This document shows, one piece after another, positions 1-8,039 of a stretch of DNA of 12,016 nucleotides. The DNA lies in NCBI GenBank assembly GCA_023212725.1, contig JALBYF010000133.1, positions 1 to 12,016 on the forward strand. Direction: 5' to 3'. Source of the DNA: Tranzscheliella williamsii. Its lineage: Eukaryota > Basidiomycota > Ustilaginomycetes > Ustilaginales > Ustilaginaceae. The translations under genes were made by a program, and so were the position numbers. Below the pieces are notes generated by a model, which was not told the DNA's origin, did no database searches, and worked only from the letters and a program-made list of their open reading frames with translations. Position 1 is the first letter of the stretch; the number at the start of each line of letters is the position of its first letter.

Positions 1-247
1 GGGCCCCGGCCCCTCCCCCGCATATCTTATTAGCATTTCACCGACTCTTTCTCGTGCGAGTGTTTGAGCTGCTGGGAGGGGCGGACTCGGTCACGTGCCC
101 GCCTTGCGCGTTCCGGCGGCGTTGTTAGACAGCACCGCCGCTTCTGCCTTCCTCGCTCCGCATTCCACCACACCGGGATCGACAACGTCGCCATGACGGG
201 CAGGACCACGATGAGGTAAGCGATGGTAGCCAAGCGAAGCCCAGGCC
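1..247. promoter_or_regulatory. Upstream region of the LARP7-like gene (left window edge)
   Basis: This 247-base stretch precedes the ATG at 248. It opens with a GC-only run and contains one CACGTG E-box at 92-97, the core bound by Cbf1/USF-type bHLH factors. Whether that site is functional is unknown. The in-frame triplet at 227-229 is TAG, so the gene at 248 cannot start further upstream without splicing. I see no RNA gene here. A minus-strand open frame with a hydrophobic stretch lies in this region but has no ATG, and I do not call it. Confidence 0.4.
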
Positions 248-1708
248 ATGTTCATCCCGCGCAAGGTGCAGCGCAGATCACGGAACAGCGTCCACGAGAG
301 CGCGGTTCGCCTGACGGTGCAGGCGCAGCAGCCGGCTGGAGGTGGTGAGTCTTGTGACACAGCATCTACGGCTGTTGAAGAGGGCAAGAAGCGGCAGGCC
401 GACGCTGGCGGGGACGGCACGGCGCAGGAACAGGACGCCGCCAAGGTCGAGCGGCTGGCGGCGTTTCTGTTCGGTGCGCTGTCGCCATGCAGGCTGTCGC
501 TCGAAGAGCGGGCATCTCCGTCGCGAAATCTGCCTTCGGCGGCCGAGTCGCTTTCCGCTGCGCTGGCAGCGGCTTCGTCGGAGGGCAGCGTTGCATGGCT
601 GCATGTGTCGCGGCTGGCAGCGCTGCTTCCGTCGATTGCCGCGCGCTGCAGCAGCGTGTGGTGGCTCGCGCAGGCGCTGGCCAAGCTGGCCAGCTCGGGT
701 CTGGGCTGGCTTACCGTCAGCGCCGACGGCTTCAAGGTGGGCTTTGAGCAGGCCTATGTCGATGCGCTCACCCACCGAGGTATGGCGCTGGACGACCGTC
801 TGCTGTACGTCGAGTCGCTGCCGCCGTCGATCAAGACCGAAGTCGAGGCGGCCGCATACGTATACAGCCTCCTCCGGGCGGGCGGACTGCCGCTAGCGGC
901 TGTGGTGGATCTGTACGAGCCGACGCCGTCCGGCCTGCCACCGCGTCCGCCATCGGCCCACGTTGGCTCGACCCGCCCGCACCCGGCCAGGCGCAAGTGG
1001 ATCCCAGGTAGGGCATTCTTCGTGCTCGGCCGCAGCGAGGCCGTGGGCTATCTCGAGCGGACCTATGCGTGGGATCTGACCAAGCGCGCTGTTTCGCCGC
1101 CGGCATCGCCCGACGTGCCGCAGCCCAGTCCCGTCCGGTGTCTGTCCCTGGCGGCCTGGACCTCCCTGAAGCAGGAGTACCTGCGCGCGCAACAACCCCT
1201 TCCCTCTACCGTGGACACGGCCCCAAAGCCAGCGCACGCCGCCGCCGAAGCACCGCCACCGCCACCGCCTTCGTCTGCGATGCAGCCGGTTGCCAGCGCC
1301 GACCGGGAGCCTTGGTTCAGGGGCACCCTCCTCCAGTTCCCGCTCGCCTCGCTGCCCGGTGCCCCGACCGCCCAGCCAAGCCTGGCCGCACTTGTCAAGC
1401 CGCTGTTGGAGAAAAAAGTGCCCGAGTCCGTCGCCTACATCCACGCACGGCCGCGCCCGGGCGGCGACCTGGTCATCGTGCGCGCCACGCACCCCTCTGC
1501 CGCCACCGCACTCCTCCGGTGCGATACTTCCCTCCCCCTCCGGCGCATCGACGAGCAAGAGGAAGACCAGTACTGGCACCAGCTACCCGCTAGAATCATC
1601 GCCGCCGCTCGCAAGCGCGTCTCGCCGCACCCCGCGCACACCGCCACCTGTCCGCCCCGCATACCCGCGCACTCACGCCATCCGTCTAGCGAGCCCCGCT
1701 CGCGCTGA
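248..1708 (+). CDS. LARP7: La-related protein with C-terminal xRRM (LARP7/Pof8-like)
   Basis: A 486-residue protein that I read as a La-related protein of the LARP7/Pof8/p65 group. These proteins bind the 3' end and a stem of a specific RNA: telomerase RNA in fission yeast and ciliates, 7SK in animals. Visible parts, in order: a basic N-terminus; a degenerate La-motif-like helical region at about 65-165, ending in a winged-helix-like LTVSADGFKV; a degenerate RRM1 starting at LYVESLPPS (186-194), with its RNP1-like strand at about 254-260 (GRAFFVL); a Pro-rich linker (about 315-350) with a run of seven prolines; and an xRRM at about 357-455. The xRRM is supported by GTLLQFPL, then VAYIH, and by the helix signature EEDQYWHQL (438-446), matching the family's ExxYW hallmark. 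The ATG at 248 is the first in frame after a stop at 227. The gene converges on urease. Family membership is fairly firm; the RNA partner is inferred. Confidence 0.75.
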   Translation: MFIPRKVQRRSRNSVHESAVRLTVQAQQPAGGGESCDTASTAVEEGKKRQADAGGDGTAQEQDAAKVERLAAFLFGALSPCRLSLEERASPSRNLPSAAESLSAALAAASSEGSVAWLHVSRLAALLPSIAARCSSVWWLAQALAKLASSGLGWLTVSADGFKVGFEQAYVDALTHRGMALDDRLLYVESLPPSIKTEVEAAAYVYSLLRAGGLPLAAVVDLYEPTPSGLPPRPPSAHVGSTRPHPARRKWIPGRAFFVLGRSEAVGYLERTYAWDLTKRAVSPPASPDVPQPSPVRCLSLAAWTSLKQEYLRAQQPLPSTVDTAPKPAHAAAEAPPPPPPSSAMQPVASADREPWFRGTLLQFPLASLPGAPTAQPSLAALVKPLLEKKVPESVAYIHARPRPGGDLVIVRATHPSAATALLRCDTSLPLRRIDEQEEDQYWHQLPARIIAAARKRVSPHPAHTATCPPRIPAHSRHPSSEPRSR

Positions 1709-2167
1709 CCCAAGCGATCCACTAGCCTAGACCAGTCCAAGCGAGACGACACAGTGCCCCTCGCCATATCCGCCAGCGACACGCGTCAGAGACAACTAGA
1801 ACGCAGGCCGCGCCAGTCGGCCTAGCTGAACAGAATCGCAATTTCCTGGGATGGCGTGACGGCCCCTCATGAGTGTGGACAACGGACAGAGAATGGGCTT
1901 GTCTTGGCGAGTGGCAATCAAGTCTTTGACCCTGTGCGACACCGCCGATGCGTGACGCCGAGATGTTATAGGCGGGCCATTGCCACTGTGTGGGAAGGAG
2001 GATGCCAAAGAGAATTCGACCTCGAAACGAGTCTGATCTGGTTTGTGCGCATGCAGTCAGTCATGTCCATAGGAGGCGCAGCTTGCGAGGGGAAAAAGGC
2101 AGATGCTAAGATGGATACTGTCGCGCTCATCAGCGAGTTGAGGCAAGCGGGAGGTCGCGGCGGCGCG
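1709..2167. other. Convergent intergenic spacer between LARP7-like gene and urease
   Basis: This 459-base spacer lies between two stop codons facing each other, so it should hold both 3' UTRs and polyadenylation signals. No canonical AATAAA was seen in either orientation. An open plus-strand frame crosses 1856-2293, but it begins with GTG, runs into the urease 3' end on the opposite strand, and shows no recognisable domain. I see no RNA gene or repeat here. Confidence 0.5.
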
Positions 2168-4741
2168 CTAGAAGAGATGCTGGCTCTGCGTCATGGGCAG
2201 CTTGTCGGCGGGAGGCACTGTGAGCAGCCTGCCGGCGTCGGTGACCTCGTAGGTTTCCGGGTCGACGCGGAGGTCGGGCATGTGGTTGTTTAGTTTCATG
2301 TCCGACTTGCGGACCGAGCGGCAGCCTTTGACGGCTTCGATGCGTTTCTTGGCGCCGTAGGAGTGTACGGTGCCTTGCTGTACCGAGAGCTGGGAGACAA
2401 AGAGGATCGAGTTGTGCGGGGCTGCACCGGCGTTGGCGCCGTGCATGGGGCGGCCGTAGATGGGCTGCACGGTGGGGATCGACGCGTTGGCGTCGCCCAT
2501 CTGCGCCCAGGCCACCTGGCCGCCCTTGAGGACAAACTCGGGCCGCGTGCCAAAGTGACTCGGCAGGTAGAAGACCAGATCGGCCAGCTTGCCCACCTCG
2601 ATCGAGCCGATCAGATGCGAACAGCCGTGGACGAGCGCCGGGTTGATCGTATACTTGGCCACATAGCGCTTAATGCGCAAGTTGTCCGCCACTGCGTACT
2701 CGTCCGTGCGCGGCGCAGGCGGCGCCGCCCCGGCCTCGCTCAACGGGCCCACCAGCGAGCGCATCTTGGCCGCGGTCCGCCACGTCCGCGCCACCACCTC
2801 GCCAATCCTGCCCATCGCCTGCGAGTCCGAGCTGATCATCGAGATCGCGCCACTGTCCTGCAGCACATCTTCCGCCGCCACCGTCTCGGCGCGGATGCGC
2901 GAGTCGGCAAACGCAACATCCTCGGCGATGTCCTTGGAGAGATGATGGCACACCATAAGCATGTCAAGGTGCTCGTCCAGCGTGTTCTTGGCGTACGGCC
3001 GCGTCGGGTTGGTCGACGACGGCAGCACGTTCTCCTCGCCACAGACACGGATGATGTCCGGCGCATGACCTCCACCGGCGCCCTCGGAGTGGTAGGTGTG
3101 GATCGTCCGGCCCTTGAACGCCGCGAGCGTACCCTCGACGAAGCAGCTCTCGTTGAGCGTGTCGGTGTGGATATTGCACTGCACGTCATACTTGTCGCAC
3201 ACCGTCAGCGCCGCATCGATGACCGCCGGTGTGGCGCCCCAATCCTCGTGAATCTTGAGACCGGCGCAGCCAGCGCGAATCTGATCCTCCAGACCGGGCA
3301 GGCCTGAGTCGTTGCCCTTGCCGGTAAAGGCAAAGTTGAGCGGCACGTTGTCGGTGGCCAGGATCATGTTCCGCAGCTGATCCTGACCGGGCGTGCATGT
3401 CGTGGCACTCGTTCCAGCCGTTGGACCCGTCCCACCGCCGATCAACGTTGTGATACCGGTTGCGAGCGCCTCTTGATGCAAGTCCGGGCAGATATAGTGG
3501 ACGTGTGCATCAATGGCTCCGGCGGTGACAATGTACTTCTCGCCGGCTACCACCTCGGTGCAGCTGCCCACCACCATGTTCGGGTCGACACCGCCCATGA
3601 TGGCAGGATTGCCCGCCTTACCGATGCCGACGATCAGGCCGCCACGGATGCCAATGTCCGCCTTGACAATCCCCCACCAGTCGACGATCAGGGCGTTGAT
3701 GATCACGACATCCAGCGTTGCAGCGTCGGTGCGGCCTGAAGCCTGGCCCATGCCATCACGGAGCACCTTTCCGCCGCCAAATTTCAGCTCGTCGCCGTAG
3801 CTGGTGTAGTCCTTCTCCACCTCGAGCCAGAGGGGCGAGTCGGCCAGCCTGACCTTATCACCCACCGTCGGCCCGTACAGCGCCGCGTAGGCGTCTCGCG
3901 AAAGCTCAAAAGGTGGAGGCGCGGCTGCATCGGCCTTGTCCGGGATGGGCTCGTTGGCAAACCCAGCGGCCTCGATCCGCTTCACCAGGGCCGCCTGCGC
4001 CTCGTCCGACGCGGTCAGCGAGTCGAGCGGGCCTACCGCTAGGTTGTTGCCGCCTGCGAGGATCTTGGTCCCGGCAATCTGGACCAGGTTGACCGTTTTC
4101 GAGTCGCCGGGCTCGAATCGCACGGCGGTACCAGCCGCGATGTCGAGGCGCTTGCCAAGCGCCAGCAGCCTCGGAAAGGACAAAGCGGCATTCACTTCCA
4201 AGAACGGGTAGTGCGAACCCACCTGGATCGGACGGTCTCCAGTATTAGTGACGGTGATTGACAGGCGCGGTCGACCTTCGCACAACTTGATGGTCTCAGC
4301 GCCGGGCTGGGTTACCAACGCGCCCGGCAGGATTTGGCTCTCTTCATCGTCCTTGGCCGCCTGCGCCGTAAAGACGGACACGTCGGGAGCAGGGTAGAAG
4401 CTGGAGTAGAGCGCGGCATCGATGTCGCCAGTCGGGGTGCAGATCGGCTGATGGACCGTCACCAGAAAGGTACCATCGTGGAAGGTGCCCTCCACCATAA
4501 CCTCGTGAAGCAGCTCGGGCACTCCGGGCAGGACGTGGCATCTGCCCAGCAGCGTCTTCCCATGCTGCATCAGCTCGGCGACGCTGTGCTCGCCATCGCG
4601 GATCCGTTCCTGGAGAACGAGGGCGATGAGGGCCGTCGCCTCGGTCTGGTTTAGACGAACACCCCGCGCTAGGCGTTTCTGCGCCAACGAACCCGCCTCG
4701 TGCAGCAAGAGCTTGTCGCGTTCGCGCGGAAGGAGATGCAT
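2168..4741 (-). CDS. URE1: Urease (single-chain, nickel-dependent)
   Basis: A complete 857-residue urease, the usual length of fungal and plant enzymes. It hydrolyses urea to ammonia and carbamate in the cytosol. The three bacterial subunits are fused in order: gamma-like at about 1-100, beta-like at about 130-240, alpha from about 285. All active-site residues are present: His413 and His415 (AHVHYICP), Lys496 that becomes carbamylated (GLKIHEDWG), His525 ([10 protein letters not shown]), His551 ([15 protein letters not shown]), Asp639 ([12 protein letters not shown]), and flap Cys598-His599 (MVCHHL). Activity requires nickel and UreD/F/G-type accessory proteins, none of which is encoded here. 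No intron interrupts the frame. The start [14 protein letters not shown] matches the family N-terminus, and the ATG has A at -3. The C-terminus reads MTQSQHLF where the family usually ends in a QRYFLF-like motif. Its upstream region is shared with the divergent flavin-reductase-like gene. Confidence 0.98.
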   Translation of the reverse strand: MHLLPRERDKLLLHEAGSLAQKRLARGVRLNQTEATALIALVLQERIRDGEHSVAELMQHGKTLLGRCHVLPGVPELLHEVMVEGTFHDGTFLVTVHQPICTPTGDIDAALYSSFYPAPDVSVFTAQAAKDDEESQILPGALVTQPGAETIKLCEGRPRLSITVTNTGDRPIQVGSHYPFLEVNAALSFPRLLALGKRLDIAAGTAVRFEPGDSKTVNLVQIAGTKILAGGNNLAVGPLDSLTASDEAQAALVKRIEAAGFANEPIPDKADAAAPPPFELSRDAYAALYGPTVGDKVRLADSPLWLEVEKDYTSYGDELKFGGGKVLRDGMGQASGRTDAATLDVVIINALIVDWWGIVKADIGIRGGLIVGIGKAGNPAIMGGVDPNMVVGSCTEVVAGEKYIVTAGAIDAHVHYICPDLHQEALATGITTLIGGGTGPTAGTSATTCTPGQDQLRNMILATDNVPLNFAFTGKGNDSGLPGLEDQIRAGCAGLKIHEDWGATPAVIDAALTVCDKYDVQCNIHTDTLNESCFVEGTLAAFKGRTIHTYHSEGAGGGHAPDIIRVCGEENVLPSSTNPTRPYAKNTLDEHLDMLMVCHHLSKDIAEDVAFADSRIRAETVAAEDVLQDSGAISMISSDSQAMGRIGEVVARTWRTAAKMRSLVGPLSEAGAAPPAPRTDEYAVADNLRIKRYVAKYTINPALVHGCSHLIGSIEVGKLADLVFYLPSHFGTRPEFVLKGGQVAWAQMGDANASIPTVQPIYGRPMHGANAGAAPHNSILFVSQLSVQQGTVHSYGAKKRIEAVKGCRSVRKSDMKLNNHMPDLRVDPETYEVTDAGRLLTVPPADKLPMTQSQHLF

Positions 4742-5106
4742 TGTGCTGTGGCAGAACGGTCACTATAACCGACACTTGTCACTGTGTGGTCCTAGTGTGA
4801 AAGTGACACCGGCAGCAGGCCAAAGCAGGACCAAAGATGACTTCCCAAGCCTCCTCGCATGATCCTCCGCCACGAGGCCGATAGCGATCGCGTGCCTGCT
4901 GATAAGCACGGAGCAACAACTCACAGTGTGGGGGATAGTAGGCGCTCTAACACCTTTCTGACTCGTTCCTGTCGTTATTTCGGAAGTCGGGTAGTCTTGT
5001 TGCCGCCGTTCGTGCCTCTTAGAAAGTGTCATCATTACGTTCAGTCGTCGCCTTGTGGCGCCAGCTGCCAACACCATTGCTGTTACCGACGGGCGTCATA
5101 ACGATC
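4742..5106. promoter_or_regulatory. Bidirectional upstream region between urease and flavin-reductase-like gene
   Basis: This 365-base spacer separates two divergent start codons. It holds GATA-type motifs: CGATAG at 4879-4884, TGATAAG with its core at 4901-4906, and a weaker GGATAG with its core at 4934-4937. It also has three GTCACT cores: forward at 4759-4764 and 4778-4783, and reverse at 4802-4807. A TGACTC hexamer (Gcn4/AP-1 core) sits near 4960. The GATA sites lie about 140-165 bases upstream of the urease ATG, a reasonable place for a nitrogen GATA factor of the AreA/Nit2 type. This is motif reading only. Confidence 0.4.
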
Positions 5107-6060
5107 ATGTTGTCTGCGAGGAGCTCAAGCTCCAAGTTAACGCTCGATGTTTTGCGAGGCAGGCCGACGCCGTCACACAGTGCTGTATCCCTACCTGCGC
5201 CTCAGCGACAACCTTATCGAGCTCATTCATCACCGTTTGCCCGCCCTGCTCCAGCGCGTAGCTGTCCTCGGGCTACCAGTAGATCCTTTTCTGTCGCCAG
5301 GATTCCAGCAAGGGAGGATCAGGGAAGATCGACAGTTTCGGACGATGCACACCAGACAGATCCTTCGCAGCTGGCAGATCAGATCCGCTCCATGATGAGG
5401 AATTCAGCCCAACCGGTTGCCCTTGTAACGGCGTACCTTCCACCGTCAGATATATCAACGGCTGCGGCTTCGGAACAAGCCGCGATGCAATCTTCGAGTC
5501 CCACGAATCCCACCTCGGCGGCGATGCACGAGAAGAGTGATGATCGAAAGGTGCACGGTGCAACGCTCTCCAGTTTCTCCTCTGTTTCGCTCTCGCCGCC
5601 ACTGCTTTCCTTTTCGATCCGCACTCCGTCGCGCTTGGCCGACTCGTTGCTGCACTACCAGTCACATGGCACGGGAGCCCATTTCGTGATCAACCTTCTT
5701 TCGAGCGAGCAGGCGGAGGTAGCAGCGGCATATGCCCGGCCGGGGCTCGCGCCCTTCTCGTTTGCAGACTCGGACCTGCCCGACGAGGCCAGCCAGCATC
5801 CGCTGCAGTCGGAGCAGCTCGCCACCACGCAGTCCGCGCTCGGCCTCCCCCGGCTCCAACGAGGCATTGGCGCGTTCGCTTGCAGGATCGTCCACTCCTT
5901 ACCCCTCTCCTCCCTCGGCGGCCCGTCGGACGCAACCCAGGACACCGATGGCAGCAGCCTCCTCTTCCTCGCTCAAATCGTCCACGTCCACGAAGGCACC
6001 GGCCGCGATCCGCTTCTCTACTACCGCCAGTCTTTCGTCGCTCCCGGCCACAGTGTCTGA
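5107..6060 (+). CDS. Flavin-reductase-like (FMN split-barrel) protein, probably mitochondrial
   Basis: A 317-residue protein. The open frame extends upstream from 5107 but has no ATG there, so I take the ATG at 5107 (MLSARSSSSK, A at -3). Residues 1-70 are rich in Ser, Arg, Ala and Pro with almost no acidic residues, and contain a presequence cleavage-like RSFSVA at 59-64; this suggests mitochondrial import. The flavin-reductase-like domain runs from about 91 to 312: IRSMMRNSAQPVALVTAY, then GATLSSFSSVSLSPPLLSFSI (151-171), the usual FMN-contact strands, then AHFVINLLSSEQAEVA (191-206), and at the end SSLLFLAQIVHV (283-294) with DPLLYYRQSF. An insertion of about 37 Ser/Thr/Ala-rich residues (112-148) splits the first two strands. 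The family binds FMN/FAD and reduces flavin with NAD(P)H. The natural partner is not evident, and no monooxygenase neighbour is present. Domain is firm; substrate unknown. Confidence 0.85.
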   Translation: MLSARSSSSKLTLDVLRGRPTPSHSAVSLPAPQRQPYRAHSSPFARPAPARSCPRATSRSFSVARIPAREDQGRSTVSDDAHQTDPSQLADQIRSMMRNSAQPVALVTAYLPPSDISTAAASEQAAMQSSSPTNPTSAAMHEKSDDRKVHGATLSSFSSVSLSPPLLSFSIRTPSRLADSLLHYQSHGTGAHFVINLLSSEQAEVAAAYARPGLAPFSFADSDLPDEASQHPLQSEQLATTQSALGLPRLQRGIGAFACRIVHSLPLSSLGGPSDATQDTDGSSLLFLAQIVHVHEGTGRDPLLYYRQSFVAPGHSV

Positions 6061-6284
6061 CGTATCCCGAACAGCGATCGCGGATACAGATCGTCTCCTC
6101 ACCTGCATAGATACCCCGTCTTGCATACAAAAGCACATATCATCGCCCCATCGTTTCCGAGCCCATGTGGCCAGATGACATCCGATCCGTGCACCCTTGG
6201 TTGCTGTGTAGCAGTGGACTGCAATGTATCATCGTCTTTACATGACAGCATGGATACAAAGTACACGCGTTCTACTTGAGAAGG
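6061..6284. other. Convergent intergenic spacer (3' UTRs)
   Basis: This 224-base spacer lies between converging stop codons at 6060 and 6285. It is more AT-rich than its flanks (for example around 6118-6145 and 6220-6262), as expected for two 3' UTRs. No RNA gene or repeat is recognised. Confidence 0.45.
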
Positions 6285-8039
6285 TCAAGATAGGAAACCC
6301 TTGATGGCGCCGCCGACGTTAGCGACGTCGATCAGGAAGCTGTCGTGGCCGTGCGGAGCGTCGAGTTCGTAGTAGCGGACCAGGTCATTGCCGTTGAGGC
6401 GGAGACACTCGGCGATCTCGCGCTGTTGTTCGACGGGGAAGAGGATGTCGCTCTGGACGCCAATGACGAGAGTGGGGATGTTGCTGAGGCGCGCCATTCC
6501 GCGTGCCAGCGCCGGGACGTAGGCGTGGGCAGCGGGGCTGGAGAGCGTGCTGATATGCTGCCGCTTGCGCGGCCGAGGCGCCGGCGTCGCATTGCGCGAC
6601 GTCGCCAGCCCCGTGCCCGCCTCGGCACCGTGCGCCTGCACGCGCCGCCGCTCTAGGTCGGCCAAAGCATGATCGGACATGTCGAACAGATCCATGGCCT
6701 TGGAAATGTAGATGAGCGAATTGGCGTCATACTTGAGACAAAATTGCTCGCCCTGATGATCCAGATACGTCTCGATCAGGAAGTCGGGGCACAGAGCCGG
6801 GTCCAGCTCGTGCTGCTCCGTCTGCTCTGCTTGGTCGCTCTTGTTGTTGGGGGGCGAAACGCGGCGAGCGCGGCCGAAGCGCTGCTCCCATTCGGGTCCG
6901 GAGCGGTAGGTGAACGTAGCAATCTGCCTCGCCAGCTTCATACCGGTGTGCGGCGGCAACGAGCCGGGCTGGTAGTAGAAGCCGCGGTTCCAGTTCGGAT
7001 CGCTCATCAATACTGAACGTTGCGCATACCGCAGCGCGATCGAGGCAGGCGCGGACCGAGCACACCCGCTGATGGAGACGAGCCTCTCCACCCGATCTCT
7101 TTCCAGGTGGGCAGCGGCGATGCTCTGCATCCCTCCCATCGAGCTGCCGATGCTGGCATAAAGTTTGGCAATGCCAAGATGGTCGAGCAGCAAGAACTGC
7201 GCCCTGACCATGTCGAAGACGCTTAGAATGGGAAAGCGGGTCGCATAGGCTGCACCCGACGGATCGAGGGGATGTGGAGAAGAGGGACCCGTGCTACCGT
7301 AGCAACCGCCCAGGACATTGGTGCAGATGACGAAGAACTTGTTGGTGTCCAGCGGTTTGTTCGGACCGATAAAGTCCTGCCACCACCCTTTGGCGGGATT
7401 GCTTTCGGTGCTCGCGGCATGTGATGAGGCGGAGAGACCGGTATGGAGCAGGATCGCATTGCTCTTGTCCGCGTTGAGCGAGCCCCAGGTCTCGTAGGCC
7501 ATGTCGAACTCGGCCAGCTGGCCGCCGTAGTCGAGCGGAAAGGGCTGCGCAGAGTGAAAGAGCTGGTAGCCGCTTACTACTTTGGTATAAGAGGGCTCGG
7601 GCCCTGATTCATCTACCTCGCGGTCGTTGGTGGAAGGAGACTGTGAGATCTCTGGCGAGGCATACTGCTGGCGCAACCGTTGTGCACGAGCTTCGTTTGC
7701 ATCGACGCAAGGAAAGGCAATGGACGGGTCTGACGACGATGGCGTCGAACAGAGGGCCGAAGACGCCCTAGTCGAAGCTGTAGATGAGCTAGCCGCAGAA
7801 ACGGCAGCGACAGCAGCCGCCCCTCGCGCTCGCTCCTGCAGTCTGCGTCCTCGGCGCTCGTTGGCATCGACGCATGCGAATTCCGGCCGCTGATTCACCA
7901 AAGACGATGACGAGGGGGTCCACGTTGCTACTGAAGTGTGGATTTCACGAGCGACTCTTGCAGTAGCTGGGCCGATTCGGGCGCTGCACAGCCCCGAGGT
8001 CAGCGCTCTGCTTGTCGAAACGAAAGCCGGACGCGACAT
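6285..8039 (-). CDS. Homoserine/serine O-acyltransferase family (MetX-like alpha/beta hydrolase), mitochondrial, CysA/Cys2-like
   Basis: A 584-residue acyltransferase of the homoserine O-acetyltransferase superfamily, which moves an acyl group from CoA to a hydroxyl amino acid. The catalytic triad is intact: Ser300 in GSSMGGMQ (298-305), Asp531 in GVQSDILFP, and His565 in APHGHDSFL. The oxyanion/substrate segment is [17 protein letters not shown] (241-257). The first 40 residues are basic and end RVAREIHTS, typical of a mitochondrial presequence. That, together with the GGCYGSTGP segment, points to the fungal serine O-acyltransferase branch (CysA/Cys2, feeding cysteine synthesis) rather than the cytosolic methionine enzyme Met2. 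Residues 41-150 are poorly conserved and hold a duplicated FxCVDANE motif. A basic, Pro-rich insertion at about 465-505 interrupts the fold. The ATG has A at -3. The gene is head-to-head with the methionine sulfoxide reductase gene. The fold is certain; serine versus homoserine specificity is inferred. Confidence 0.88.
   Translation of the reverse strand: MSRPAFVSTSRALTSGLCSARIGPATARVAREIHTSVATWTPSSSSLVNQRPEFACVDANERRGRRLQERARGAAAVAAVSAASSSTASTRASSALCSTPSSSDPSIAFPCVDANEARAQRLRQQYASPEISQSPSTNDREVDESGPEPSYTKVVSGYQLFHSAQPFPLDYGGQLAEFDMAYETWGSLNADKSNAILLHTGLSASSHAASTESNPAKGWWQDFIGPNKPLDTNKFFVICTNVLGGCYGSTGPSSPHPLDPSGAAYATRFPILSVFDMVRAQFLLLDHLGIAKLYASIGSSMGGMQSIAAAHLERDRVERLVSISGCARSAPASIALRYAQRSVLMSDPNWNRGFYYQPGSLPPHTGMKLARQIATFTYRSGPEWEQRFGRARRVSPPNNKSDQAEQTEQHELDPALCPDFLIETYLDHQGEQFCLKYDANSLIYISKAMDLFDMSDHALADLERRRVQAHGAEAGTGLATSRNATPAPRPRKRQHISTLSSPAAHAYVPALARGMARLSNIPTLVIGVQSDILFPVEQQREIAECLRLNGNDLVRYYELDAPHGHDSFLIDVANVGGAIKGFLS
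7665..7715 (-). repeat. Copy 2 of the duplicated FxCVDANE motif
   Basis: This encodes residues 109-125 ([17 protein letters not shown]), the second copy, 55 residues after the first. At DNA level the copies share the 11-mer GCATCGACGCA (plus strand). A single F-x-C-x-D-x-x-E motif is, as far as I recall, usual in the N-terminal part of the fungal serine acyltransferase branch, so this copy, nearer the catalytic domain, may be the ancestral one. Confidence 0.7.
7830..7880 (-). repeat. Copy 1 of a duplicated FxCVDANE motif in the acyltransferase N-terminal region
   Basis: This encodes residues 54-70 of the acyltransferase ([17 protein letters not shown]). It aligns without gaps to residues 109-125, with 10 of 17 identical positions: [10 protein letters not shown]. 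It lies between the presequence and the catalytic domain, and a Ser/Ala-rich spacer separates the copies. Confidence 0.75.

Noticed and set aside
30..233. Minus-strand frame with a hydrophobic stretch ending IPVWWN, reminiscent of a signal anchor such as that of PIG-S
   Set aside because: It has no ATG ahead of the hydrophobic part (an in-frame TGA is at 252-254 and no AG acceptor lies between), and it continues into Arg-rich sequence without homology. A frameshift or off-window gene cannot be shown.
216..328. Possible first intron of the LARP7-like gene (GTAAGCG donor at 216, CTGAC near 311, CAG acceptors at 322 and 328)
   Set aside because: Exons starting from the ATGs at 193 or 211 would enter the downstream frame out of phase, whereas the unspliced ATG at 248 gives a continuous reading frame.
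345..362. GTGAGT donor-like site inside the LARP7-like gene
   Set aside because: The nearest acceptor leaves only about 18 bases and the reading frame is open through it; probably not used.
893..1579. 228-codon minus-strand open frame opposite the LARP7-like gene
   Set aside because: Gly/Arg-rich antisense shadow of a recognised coding region in GC-rich DNA.
1856..2293. Plus-strand 145-codon open frame in the convergent spacer
   Set aside because: It starts at GTG, overlaps the urease 3' end on the other strand, and has no recognisable content.
2363..3307. 314-codon plus-strand open frame opposite the urease gene
   Set aside because: It lies wholly antisense to a certain urease, is rich in Arg, His and Val as expected from the reverse of GC-rich codons, and shows no domain.
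5026..5106. Upstream extension of the flavin-reductase-like frame
   Set aside because: The extension begins with GTG; the first ATG in frame is at 5107 and already yields a full presequence and domain.
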